10,164 nt of DNA from JAZDLC01 sp043802345. GTDB taxonomy: Bacteria; Planctomycetota; B15-G4; JADJEK01. A model generated the notes under the pieces. The model made no database searches and had not been told where the DNA came from. It worked only from the letters and a program-made list of their open reading frames with translations. Position 1 is the stretch's first letter, and each line of letters begins with the position of its first letter. Location of the stretch: contig JAZDLC010000478.1 of NCBI GenBank assembly GCA_043802345.1, forward strand, positions 1 to 10,164. The letters are read 5' to 3'. Positions 1-7,029 of this stretch are shown piece by piece. The position numbers and the translations under genes are program-made.

Positions 1-110
1 GTGAATTTCGCGCTTACGCTGAGCTTGGATATTCCTCCCGATGAGAAATTGACTATTTCCACGGAACAAATCTCCAGTTCGGCAAGGCCTTCAATGTAAT
101 TTCTTATTAT
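1..110. other. AT-richer window edge with no recognisable gene
   Basis: I count 46 G or C in these 110 bases (about 42%), against 68 in the next 100. The reading frame used by the downstream DUF4920-like gene has a TGA stop at 42-44. The short open stretches here (for example frame 1 from the GTG at 1 to the TAA at 97-99) resemble no family I know. The change is abrupt and falls inside what should be one gene. This could be a contig-end assembly chimera, a recent insertion or rearrangement, or the genuine divergent start of the next gene. I favour a junction near 100-112, but the sequence alone cannot decide. Confidence 0.4.
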
Positions 111-374
111 CTCGCCTCCGACCTGGAAGGCCAGACCCTCCGCTTCAAGGTCGAGGACGGCGTCATCGTCTTCCCGCCGGAAATCGTGGGCGAGACCATG
201 CGCGCCGAGGGGGTCTTCACCGGCAACGACCTCACCCTGGAACAGACCCGCAAGCAATGCGAGCAAGAGGCCGCCGCCACGGGAGAGATCTTCGATCCGG
301 AGTCGGTCACGGCATGCAGGACCGTGTACCAACTCTCCGGAACGGGTGCCGTGCAACTGGCCAACCCGCAGTAG
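111..374 (+). CDS. DUF4920-like protein, C-terminal part (5' end missing or replaced)
   Basis: The encoded stretch begins LASDLEGQTLRFKVEDG and continues with VFPPEIVGETMRAEGVF and a late LSGTGAVQL. This order matches the C-terminal half of DUF4920 proteins as I remember the family: a strand with alternating Arg and Lys, the proline-containing turn, the 'ARVEGVV'-like strand, a helix with Glu and Cys, and a final strand. DUF4920 proteins are small, usually exported, with no assigned activity. The N-terminal half, including the usual Gly-Cys-Trp-Met region, is not visible; upstream the composition drops and an in-frame TGA occurs at 42-44. The frame is open from 45, and the only obvious internal start is GTG at 186, which would give just 62 residues. 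I start the feature where similarity begins. The stop TAG (372-374) touches the ATG of the next gene, so the pair is probably co-translated. It may be a truncated gene or an assembly artefact. Confidence 0.5.
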   Translation, partial: LASDLEGQTLRFKVEDGVIVFPPEIVGETMRAEGVFTGNDLTLEQTRKQCEQEAAATGEIFDPESVTACRTVYQLSGTGAVQLANPQ

Positions 375-977
375 ATGAACCAGTTTCGCAAGGTCTGTCG
401 CTGGCTCCACCGGGAACTCGGCTTCTTCGCGATCGGCCTGACGCTGGTGTTCGCCATCAGCGGAATCGCCGTGAATCATCACCGGTGGCACTTCGATTCG
501 AACTACTCCCACTCCGAGGAGAGGTCGACCATTCAGCCGGTGGGAACCGGCCCCACGGCCTTGATCGAACCAATGGTACTGGAACGGCTGGCGCTCAGCG
601 AGCCGGTCAAGAACACTTTTCGCGCCAGCCCGTACCAACTGAAGGTGTTCGTCGCTGGCGGGACGATCGATATCGATCTCGTGAGCGGTGAGGTGGTCCG
701 ATCCAACATCAAGAAGCGATTCTTGTTGAACGACCTGAACTTCATGCACCTGAGCAGCGCCCCGAACCTCGGTGAAGACGCTCCTGAGAGCTGGCTCAGA
801 AGGAATGGCAAGACGATCTGGACCACCATCGCGGACACCTTCTGCGTCGTGCTGGTGATCCTGGCGATCTCGGGCATCTTCCTGGTCAGGGGGAGAAAGG
901 GAGTCATGGGAAGGGGCGGGATCTGGATGCTGCTCGGAATCGCGATCCCGGTGGTGTTCATCCTGGTGATGCGGTAG
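375..977 (+). CDS. PepSY-associated TM helix family membrane protein
   Basis: This 200-residue protein has a short cytoplasmic start with the pattern R-x-L-H-R (His12), a first membrane helix at about 15-33, an Asn-His-His motif (His35, His36), an extracytoplasmic part of about 110 residues, a second helix at about 151-171 and a third at about 183-199. This is the layout of the short single-module PepSY-associated TM proteins, relatives of the larger PepSY iron/siderophore reductase-like proteins. The region from VKNTFRASPYQLKVFVAGG to DIDLVSGEVVRS looks like a minimal PepSY-type fold. His12, His35/36 and His125 (in NFMHLS) are candidate haem ligands by analogy; this is inference. The ATG directly follows the stop of the DUF4920-like gene and no strong Shine-Dalgarno is visible, so translational coupling is likely. 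Substrate and redox role are unknown. Confidence 0.75.
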   Translation: MNQFRKVCRWLHRELGFFAIGLTLVFAISGIAVNHHRWHFDSNYSHSEERSTIQPVGTGPTALIEPMVLERLALSEPVKNTFRASPYQLKVFVAGGTIDIDLVSGEVVRSNIKKRFLLNDLNFMHLSSAPNLGEDAPESWLRRNGKTIWTTIADTFCVVLVILAISGIFLVRGRKGVMGRGGIWMLLGIAIPVVFILVMR

Positions 978-1061
978 CAGGGCGGAAGTGAAAAAGAGAT
1001 CATGAGGCTTCCAACCTCAATGGCGCGCGCTGCGTAAGAACCTGCAGTCCGTCCATGGATT

Positions 1062-1066
1062 GGAGG
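1062..1066 (+). promoter_or_regulatory. Ribosome binding site deciding the lepB start
   Basis: GGAGG lies 11 bases before GTG 1078. The alternative TTG 1060 overlaps this site and has nothing comparable upstream. This favours the GTG although the spacing is slightly long. Confidence 0.45.
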
Positions 1067-1077
1067 TTCTGAAAGCC

Positions 1078-1773
1078 GTGAGCGAGAAAACGCGTAGCCG
1101 CCTGACCACCTTCTGGCAGGAATGGGCCCGGCCGATCCTGATCGCCGTGGTGCTGCTCTGCACCTTCCGCTCCGCGGTGGCGGACTGGAACGACGTTCCG
1201 AGTTCCTCGATGCGCCCCACCATCCTGGAAGGGGATCGGATCTTCATCGACAAGACCGCTTTCGACTGGCGGGTGCCATTCCTTGGCTGGAGTCTCTCCC
1301 GGCGCGCGGATCCAGAAAGGGGCGACGTGGTGATCTTCCCCTCACCCGACGACGGCAGGCGCCTGGTGAAGAGAGTGGTCGGGATCCCGGGCGACACGAT
1401 CGAGCTCAGGCAGGGACGACTCTGGGTCGATGGCCGGCAGGCGGCATACGGCAGGGTGCCGGCCGACTGGCTCCCGGGCCTGGCAGAGGGAGCCGATCAG
1501 GGGTACATCCTCTCTTCCGAGACCGTGGAGAAGGTTGCGCACCCGATCATGACCCTGGATCAACCGATGCATCCTTCCTACGGCCCGATCGTGGTGCCGG
1601 ACGGGCAGTACTTCATGATGGGCGACAACCGGGATAACTCCCACGACTCGCGCTTCTTCGGCACCGTGCCGAGGGACGTCATCATGGGCAGGGCCCTGGC
1701 GGTCGCCCTCTCGGTCGATCCCGACAACCACTACCTTCCCAGATGGCAGCGGTTCTTCAGCAAGCTGCCGTAG
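1078..1773 (+). CDS. lepB: Signal peptidase I
   Basis: This is a membrane serine protease that removes signal peptides from exported proteins at the outer face of the inner membrane. From the GTG at 1078 it has 231 residues, a normal length. After a short basic start there is one hydrophobic anchor (RPILIAVVLLCTF), then the catalytic serine in SSSMRPT (Ser44, codon 1207-1209), the GDRIFIDK box, the catalytic lysine in RRLVKRVVGIPGD (Lys98) and the GDNRDNSHDSRFFG box (codons from 1621). All family S26 boxes are present, so it should be active. Start choice: GTG 1078 has GGAGG at 1062-1066 with an 11-base spacer. TTG 1060, six codons upstream, is also in frame but has no good ribosome site; the frame stays open to the TGA at 1003-1005. 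The single anchor is shorter than the two-helix form of Escherichia coli. It sits 100 bases after the PepSY gene and may share its transcript. Confidence 0.93.
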   Translation: MSEKTRSRLTTFWQEWARPILIAVVLLCTFRSAVADWNDVPSSSMRPTILEGDRIFIDKTAFDWRVPFLGWSLSRRADPERGDVVIFPSPDDGRRLVKRVVGIPGDTIELRQGRLWVDGRQAAYGRVPADWLPGLAEGADQGYILSSETVEKVAHPIMTLDQPMHPSYGPIVVPDGQYFMMGDNRDNSHDSRFFGTVPRDVIMGRALAVALSVDPDNHYLPRWQRFFSKLP

Positions 1774-1824
1774 AGGGAGCCCGAGTCCCGCGACTCCTCT
1801 GCATGCCCACGACCTGGATTACCT

Positions 1825-1887
1825 CCGAGGAAGCCAGGAAACCATGAAAAGGAGTACTCCTCCTTCCTGGTTTCCTGGCTTCCTCGG
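1825..1887. repeat. Perfect 20-bp inverted repeat with palindromic loop, between convergent genes
   Basis: The left arm (1825-1844) starts CCGAGGAAGCC and the right arm (1868-1887) is its exact reverse complement over all 20 bases. The 23-base loop contains a further perfect palindrome, GGAGTACTCC (1851-1860). It lies 51 bases after the lepB stop and 59 bases beyond the stop of the oppositely oriented DUF4340 gene, where a bidirectional terminator would be expected. Neither side has a clear run of T after the stem, so a classical intrinsic terminator is not proven. Other readings are an RNA-stabilising 3' stem-loop or one copy of a dispersed intergenic repeat. Confidence 0.7.
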
Positions 1888-1898
1888 CAAGGTACAAA

Positions 1899-1913
1899 CC
1901 CGCGACTTGCGGG
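1899..1913 (-). terminator. Possible small intrinsic terminator of the ABC operon
   Basis: Read on the - strand, CCCGC and GCGGG enclose the loop AAGTC and are followed by TTTGT. It is 33 bases beyond the stop of the DUF4340 gene. The stem is only 5 bp and the T tract is short, so this is weak; it may act together with the larger inverted repeat at 1825-1887. Confidence 0.3.
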
Positions 1914-1946
1914 CAACGACGCAGGAGTCACACGCACCGTCATCCC

Positions 1947-2999
1947 CTACCGCCGCATCTGCGTCTCCCACGGATTCGTTTCCGCGCTTCCCAGCAGCAG
2001 CTTCGCATCGGGCACAACCAGCGCGGCGATGTCCGGAGTGACTTCGAACAGCATTCCTGTCTCCAGGTTGAGGAGAGGCAGGTTGCCCGAGGGGAGGCGT
2101 GAGCCGAGCCGCAGTTCCGCGGGATGTCCTTCCGCGGGGTAGAGCGTGACGCGAGTCCGAGACTCATCCAGCCCGAACCCGCGCGCCTCTGCCGGATCGA
2201 GCACCCGGACGAATGGAATCTGGAGCAGGAAGCCGAAGTACGCCATGGCGTTCCGGTCGCTGGCCGATGCCTCCTGATCGCCGATCCGCAGGTGCCAGAT
2301 GTAGGGCGACTTCCCCGCGCGCATCTCCTCCTCGCTGATCCGGAGCTCCTCCATGATCAGTTCCAGCGGCGGCTCCCCGGCGCGGGCGAGGACGAGACGA
2401 TCCACCCTGCGGGATTTGCCGGGCCAGATGCGCGGGATCACGTGCGGGTCGAGAAGGGGCGGACGGACTCCCGCGGGGTCGACCTGAAGCGGTTCCCACG
2501 GGTCCGTATCCAGGGCCCACACGGCCGAGTGGTCGGAGCGGCGAACATAGCAGCCGCCGATCGAGGGAATCCGCGCGCCGAGCTCAACCTCGAACTGGGT
2601 CGCCCCGGAGGGTCCCAGAAGCTGCAGTCGCCACGAGTCCGGCAGACCGATCCCGTACTCCCCGGCCCGCGCCGGATCCGTGCTCTGCACCACGCCCTCT
2701 CCCTCGAGCAGGGACTTCAAGAGCCCCTGGACCGCCTCTTCGCCGGCCACGGCATTGAAGTGAGTCTGGCAGCGCCAGACGCCGCTCACCGGAGAGTACA
2801 GGTGCCGCGGACCATCTGCGGGGCCGACGCGAATCGCCGCCACGCTCAGTCGCTCCCGATCCGCGGCGGGGATCAGACGGCCGATGCGATGGCTCGCATC
2901 CCGGGCCTCCTGCTCCTGTCGCTGGAGGTGCCGCTCGGCACTGATCAGTCCTATGGCGGCCGCCAGCAGGAAGACCCAGAGGAGGAGGGTGCGCGCCAT
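1947..2999 (-). CDS. DUF4340 domain membrane-anchored protein
   Basis: The 350-residue product begins MARTLLLWVFLLAAAIG, a single N-terminal helix (about 4-20) that would anchor it with the rest outside the cytoplasm. The body fits DUF4340: a beta-rich start (VAAIRVGPADG), a W-x-C line where the family often has W-x-L, a helix that ends in the 'leads to eyGi-LP' pattern (GEYGIGLPDSW), the GGCYVRRSDHSAVW stretch, and a second half of similar build. DUF4340 proteins commonly follow GldG-type subunits in ABC operons; their function is unknown. Start: ATG at 2997-2999 with GGGAGGG inside the last codons of the preceding gene, 9 bases upstream. The frame is open further upstream to 3287, but that part overlaps the GldG-like gene and is an antisense-free shadow of it. 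Only 5 bases separate this start from the stop of the preceding gene. Last gene of the operon. Confidence 0.8.
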   Translation of the reverse strand: MARTLLLWVFLLAAAIGLISAERHLQRQEQEARDASHRIGRLIPAADRERLSVAAIRVGPADGPRHLYSPVSGVWRCQTHFNAVAGEEAVQGLLKSLLEGEGVVQSTDPARAGEYGIGLPDSWRLQLLGPSGATQFEVELGARIPSIGGCYVRRSDHSAVWALDTDPWEPLQVDPAGVRPPLLDPHVIPRIWPGKSRRVDRLVLARAGEPPLELIMEELRISEEEMRAGKSPYIWHLRIGDQEASASDRNAMAYFGFLLQIPFVRVLDPAEARGFGLDESRTRVTLYPAEGHPAELRLGSRLPSGNLPLLNLETGMLFEVTPDIAALVVPDAKLLLGSAETNPWETQMRR

Positions 3000-3004
3000 G
3001 CGGA

Positions 3005-6000
3005 TCAGCCCTCCCTCAGCCGGAGCAGCGGCCGCCTGAGAAACAGGAACCGGATCAGCCACACGAACAGCAGCAGCGCCGGCAGCGTGAGCAGGGCCAC
3101 GAGCCGCCAGAACGTCGTGCGCTCCGGCCCGATCGGTTCGAACCCCCTGGTGACGGCGCGGCGGGACATGATCGAGGCCAGTCCAGGGTCGAGCGCCAGA
3201 TCCGCCGCCGCGTTCAGCAGCAGATGATCGGCCCGGAACTCCGGCGCGAGCGAGGTCAGCCGGTGGTCCTTGAACAGCTCCGAACAACCCAGCATCAGGA
3301 GCCGCCCCGGCCGGTGCAGCGCGACCGGCTCCTCGCGGGGATAGTCCGGGACCTCTTCCGATTCCGGGAGGGCGCCGCCAGCGCCAAAGCGCAGCGCCGG
3401 ATGTTCGAACGCCTGCTTCGGCCAGGGGAACATCCCCTCGAGCATCACCGCCAACGGCACCCGGCCGAGCAGCGGCACCGGCTCGCCCGGCTGGTCGGGC
3501 GCGTCCGGATCCACCGCCACGGGAGGAAAGTGCTGATACCCTTCCGGAATCCAGCCGCCCCTCCAGTCGAGCGACCAGCTCTTGTCGGACGTCGTGATCA
3601 GCGGAGTGGCTTTCAGGCCGACCGCCGAGAGCCGGGACGGGTCGAGCTCGAAGTAGTTGGCGAAGAGGAACGGTTGGTCTCCCAGACCGCGAGTGATCGG
3701 CGACTCCGTGGAGAAGTTCCGGCCAGCGGCCCGGATCAGGAACGGTTTCGCCAGGTTCATGGAGCGGAACTCGCGGCGGGAAAACCGATTCACCTGGGAC
3801 TCGAGCTCGAGCTTCATGGACAGGTTGTCGAACAACACCTCACGCACCAGCTTCACTCCCAGATCGGGGAAGTAGAAGCTTTCCATGTCGGGAGACTGGG
3901 GCTGGGGCCAGTAGACGAACTCGAACTCCTTGCCGCGGTACTGGCGCGACTGGATGTTGAAGTGCTGGGCGGCCAGCAGCGCCTTTCCTCCCCGATAGAG
4001 GTGCTCGACGACAACCTCCAGCATGCGGGTCACGGAGCGGCGCGGCTGCAGCCAGATCAGCAGGTCGACCTGCGGCGGCAGCACCGGATCCCTCGGGTTG
4101 ACGTGCGTGACATCGAAGTCGCAACCCGAAAGCACTCCTCTTGCCAGCGAGTAGACGTCCTTGCCACTGGGCGGAATCAGCCCCTTCGACTGGTAGTACT
4201 GGTACGCCTCCGCCGAGGAGAGCCTTGGGGCGTCGGAGGCGAAGGCGATCCGCACCGGGCGGCCGGTCTGCAGGCGATGGAGAGCGAACGCGACACGGAA
4301 CTCGAGGTTCTCCGCGGCGGCGGGTTCTTTCAGCGGCAGCAGTTCGGTCCGGCCACCCGCGCTAAGGCGCAGCGCGCTGAACACCGTCCTGACGGTCGTC
4401 ACCTCCTCGCTCCGGCTGGCAAAAGGGAACGGCGCCACCCCGTCATCCGCGAGCCGCTGCCGCGCTTCCTGGTCGAGATCCTCCGGCACCGTTCTGATGA
4501 GGGTCAGGTCGGCGCCGGCCCTGGCGAACTGCCGCAACAGGTTCCGCGCCCTGCCTGGCAGCGGCTTCAGTTCGGGCGGCAGGCGGCTCTCCTCGGAGAA
4601 CAGCAGCTCTGCGACCACCGCGCGCGCTCCCACGGCCCTCGCGGCCAGTTCCCTGCTATGGGGCGCCAGCTCGTTCACCCCATCCCTGGTCAGGTCGACG
4701 CGCAGGCCGGGCAAGCTCGCGAGAGACGCCCCTCCGAGAACGAGCAGCAGGGCGGCCGCCGAGCACAGAGCGACTCTCAGCCTCCACCTCCTCTCCTGCC
4801 TCACGCTATCGCGGCGTCGCCAGACCCTTGAGCGCGCCAGCATCCAGCAGAGCAGCAGAGCGGGCAGGAGGAAGACCGAAGAGAGGCGCCAGAGCAGGCG
4901 CCTTGCCGGGGACATCACCGGAAGAGGCTTCGGCCTGCTCACGTCGGAGCGGGCCATCACCAGTCTCTCGTCCGAAGCCAGGGTCTCGATGAGCGCCTCG
5001 GCCAGCCGCTTGTGGCCGAGAGTCTGGATGTCGAAGGTCTCGTCGCGAAACAGCCCTGACGAGGCCGCGAACACCACCGAGCCGCGCCACGCCTCCGCAT
5101 GCCGCAGCCAGACCAGCAGCGCCTGCTTCGGCACCTGCTCCCCTTCGGCCGCGGCGATTCTCTCGAGCGGCATCGGCTGTTCGAAGACCGGGAGAATCGA
5201 TGTCTCGTCCGAACTGGTGGCCAGCACCTCCGCCTTCCACCCCTCCGCGCTCAGCCTCTCCGAATCGAACCCGATCGGCGTGGGCGCCACGAGCAGCAGG
5301 GTTCCCCGGGGATCCCGGCTCATGGCGTGGAAGTCCTGGTTCAAGGTCAGGCAGGCCACCCGGAACGGAGCGGGCGCCTCCCCGGTGGGCAGCTTCAGCG
5401 CGGCGGACTTCGCATCCAGGACCAGACCCGGCACCGGGAAGAGACCGAACGGGCTCATCAGAGCCTCGGCGTCATAGCCGCTCGGAGTGAGCTTCAGCGC
5501 GGGCCGCCCCGCCGTGACCAGTTCCGCTTCCTGCAGGCTGCCCGCAATCACCACGCTCCGGCCCGAATCGATGAAATGCCGCAGGTTGCGCAGGAGCGTC
5601 GCGTCCACCCGCCCCGGATTCATCCAGAACAGCACGTCCGCCTCGGCCGGAAGTCCCTCCGGCCCTCCCGGATCGACGCGCAGCAGGTCGCCTTGCAACT
5701 CGAGGAAATCCGCGAGCCGAAGGAAGCCGGCTCCTGCCGCCAGGGCGAAGACCGGCCGCCGCGGCGTCTCGAGTTGATCCAGTTGCTGGCGCAGGATCTC
5801 CTGCAACCTCGGCAGGTGGTTCGGGCCCACGCCCTGGATCAGCGCCGGCGCCCTGGGCCCATAGGCCACCGTGATCGTCGACCAGAGTTTCTGCTCGCTG
5901 TACGCGTCCCGCTCCAGGTGCCGCTCCCGCACCGGCGACACTCCGCGCTTCGCGGCGAAGCCGGCCAGATCGTGGTCGTCCGTCGGGTCGACGACATGGA

Positions 6001-6298
6001 AATCGAGCCTCCCCTTCGCGGCAAGGCGCATGCTCGCGAGCAGCTCGACCACCTCCCGCTCGACCCGCCGCATGTGTGAGGGCATCTTCTCCCGTGCCGT
6101 GACGTAGTACGTGATCAGGACGTCGTCCCTGAGCGTCTCGAGCCTCTTCTCGAGGGCGCCCGACAGGGTCACGCGCCGCGCGCGGCAGAGTTCCACCCGG
6201 GCGGACGGAAAATGCCAGGCCACCTGGACCGCCGCCAGCGCCGCGAGGCCTGCCAGCAGCAGCGTGACGCCGACGACTGGAAGCGGACGAACCCTCAT
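3005..6298 (-). CDS. Double GldG-like ABC transporter auxiliary protein (two modules in one chain)
   Basis: The product has 1097 residues, roughly twice a GldG protein. Module 1: membrane helix about 8-28, then an extracytoplasmic domain to about 465 with DVLITYYVTAREKMPSHMRRV, a KGRLDFHVVDPTDD strand and AEADVLFWMNP followed by FIDSGRSVVIAG. These are the hallmarks of the ABC_transp_aux/GldG family. Helices follow at about 470-490 and 506-526. Module 2 repeats the plan: LRVDLTRDGVNELAPHS, a diverged middle with LPPELKPLPGRARNLL, then QVDLLIWLQP and HLYRGGKALLAAQHF, and a last helix at about 1063-1085. GldG proteins partner an ABC ATPase and permease in gliding and secretion machines; their exact action is unknown. 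Start: ATG 6296-6298, overlapping the permease stop as ATGA. The longer frame to 6430 lies within the permease gene and is rejected. I see no stop or frameshift, so it is a true fusion. Module 2 is longer (about 530 residues) and less typical. Confidence 0.85.
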   Translation of the reverse strand: MRVRPLPVVGVTLLLAGLAALAAVQVAWHFPSARVELCRARRVTLSGALEKRLETLRDDVLITYYVTAREKMPSHMRRVEREVVELLASMRLAAKGRLDFHVVDPTDDHDLAGFAAKRGVSPVRERHLERDAYSEQKLWSTITVAYGPRAPALIQGVGPNHLPRLQEILRQQLDQLETPRRPVFALAAGAGFLRLADFLELQGDLLRVDPGGPEGLPAEADVLFWMNPGRVDATLLRNLRHFIDSGRSVVIAGSLQEAELVTAGRPALKLTPSGYDAEALMSPFGLFPVPGLVLDAKSAALKLPTGEAPAPFRVACLTLNQDFHAMSRDPRGTLLLVAPTPIGFDSERLSAEGWKAEVLATSSDETSILPVFEQPMPLERIAAAEGEQVPKQALLVWLRHAEAWRGSVVFAASSGLFRDETFDIQTLGHKRLAEALIETLASDERLVMARSDVSRPKPLPVMSPARRLLWRLSSVFLLPALLLCWMLARSRVWRRRDSVRQERRWRLRVALCSAAALLLVLGGASLASLPGLRVDLTRDGVNELAPHSRELAARAVGARAVVAELLFSEESRLPPELKPLPGRARNLLRQFARAGADLTLIRTVPEDLDQEARQRLADDGVAPFPFASRSEEVTTVRTVFSALRLSAGGRTELLPLKEPAAAENLEFRVAFALHRLQTGRPVRIAFASDAPRLSSAEAYQYYQSKGLIPPSGKDVYSLARGVLSGCDFDVTHVNPRDPVLPPQVDLLIWLQPRRSVTRMLEVVVEHLYRGGKALLAAQHFNIQSRQYRGKEFEFVYWPQPQSPDMESFYFPDLGVKLVREVLFDNLSMKLELESQVNRFSRREFRSMNLAKPFLIRAAGRNFSTESPITRGLGDQPFLFANYFELDPSRLSAVGLKATPLITTSDKSWSLDWRGGWIPEGYQHFPPVAVDPDAPDQPGEPVPLLGRVPLAVMLEGMFPWPKQAFEHPALRFGAGGALPESEEVPDYPREEPVALHRPGRLLMLGCSELFKDHRLTSLAPEFRADHLLLNAAADLALDPGLASIMSRRAVTRGFEPIGPERTTFWRLVALLTLPALLLFVWLIRFLFLRRPLLRLREG

Positions 6299-7029
6299 TC
6301 CCGGGCCTTCTCCAGGAACTGCGCCGTCATCCAGAGAAACAGCAGACTCAGGAGCAGGAAGTAGATCAGGGCCGGCAATCCGACCACGCCGCGCACGAAC
6401 GCGTCGTAGTGAGGCATCACCGAAAACCACTCATACAGGACGGTGCCGACGGAGAGGGATGGAACCAGGCCGTCCAGGAGCGCCACCGCCCACTCGTTCC
6501 CGGTGCCCACGAACAACAGGCAGACCAGCGCGGAGAGCACGAAGGTCACGATCTGATCGGCGGAGAGGGCCGATACGAACATCCCCAGGGACAGGAACAG
6601 GCCGCCCATCAGGAAGAGGCCGAGGTAGCCGGAGAGGATCAACCCTAAGTCCGGCTCGCCCAGGACCGACAGCATCACCACGATCGGGACGGTCCCCAGC
6701 AGGGCGAGGCCAAAAAGCACGAGGGCCGCGAGGTACTTGCCGAGCACCGCCTGAAAGGGCCGGATCGGCAAGGTCAGCAGCAGCTCGATCGTCCTGCTCC
6801 TGCGTTCCTCCGCCCAGAGGCGCATGGTCACCGCCGGGATGAAGAACGGCAGCAGCACCGGCATGGAATCGAAGAAGGCGGTCATGTCGACCACGCCGGT
6901 CAGGAAGAAACGGCTCATGAACAGCCAGTTGGCCAGCACCACGAAAGCGATGCCGAACACGGCGGCAATCCGCGAGTCGAAGTACGCCGCAACTTCCCGG
7001 AAAGCGATCACCCGCACGCGCCCGCTCAT
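6295..7029 (-). CDS. ABC-2 type permease (GldF-like)
   Basis: This 244-residue, very hydrophobic protein has about six membrane helices (near 21-40, 55-70, 95-117, 122-150, 158-178 and 218-238). The segment AEERRSRTIELLLTLPI at residues 73-89 is the conserved cytoplasmic motif of ABC-2 permeases of the GldF/NosY type, thought to touch the ATPase. It would form the membrane channel part of the transporter, probably as a dimer. Start: ATG 7027-7029, which overlaps the ATPase stop as ATGA and has GGGGGAG about 8 bases upstream. A longer reading to 7068 exists but lies inside the ATPase gene. Its stop overlaps the start of the GldG-like gene by ATGA as well, so the three proteins are translationally coupled and probably made in fixed ratio. 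Substrate unknown. Confidence 0.9.
   Translation of the reverse strand: MSGRVRVIAFREVAAYFDSRIAAVFGIAFVVLANWLFMSRFFLTGVVDMTAFFDSMPVLLPFFIPAVTMRLWAEERRSRTIELLLTLPIRPFQAVLGKYLAALVLFGLALLGTVPIVVMLSVLGEPDLGLILSGYLGLFLMGGLFLSLGMFVSALSADQIVTFVLSALVCLLFVGTGNEWAVALLDGLVPSLSVGTVLYEWFSVMPHYDAFVRGVVGLPALIYFLLLSLLFLWMTAQFLEKARE

Noticed and set aside
1002..1037. Tiny open frame of 11 codons before lepB
   Set aside because: No family, no strong ribosome site and no sign of a leader peptide with repeated codons; too short to support.
1844..2041. Short + strand open frame across the inverted repeat
   Set aside because: It uses the hairpin as coding sequence and runs into the end of the DUF4340 gene on the other strand; Ser/Pro-rich with no similarity.
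2124..3227. 367-residue + strand open frame
   Set aside because: It is opposite the DUF4340 gene, has low-complexity Arg/Pro-rich sequence and no family signs.
3000..3287. N-terminal extension of the DUF4340 gene to 3287
   Set aside because: It overlaps the end of the GldG-like gene in another frame, while ATG 2999 has a good ribosome site and gives a proper membrane anchor.
3224..6079. Long + strand open frames (3224-4831, 4497-5477, 5099-6079)
   Set aside because: They lie opposite the GldG-like gene, are rich in Arg, Gln and Pro with no recognisable domain, and arise from codon bias in G+C-rich DNA.
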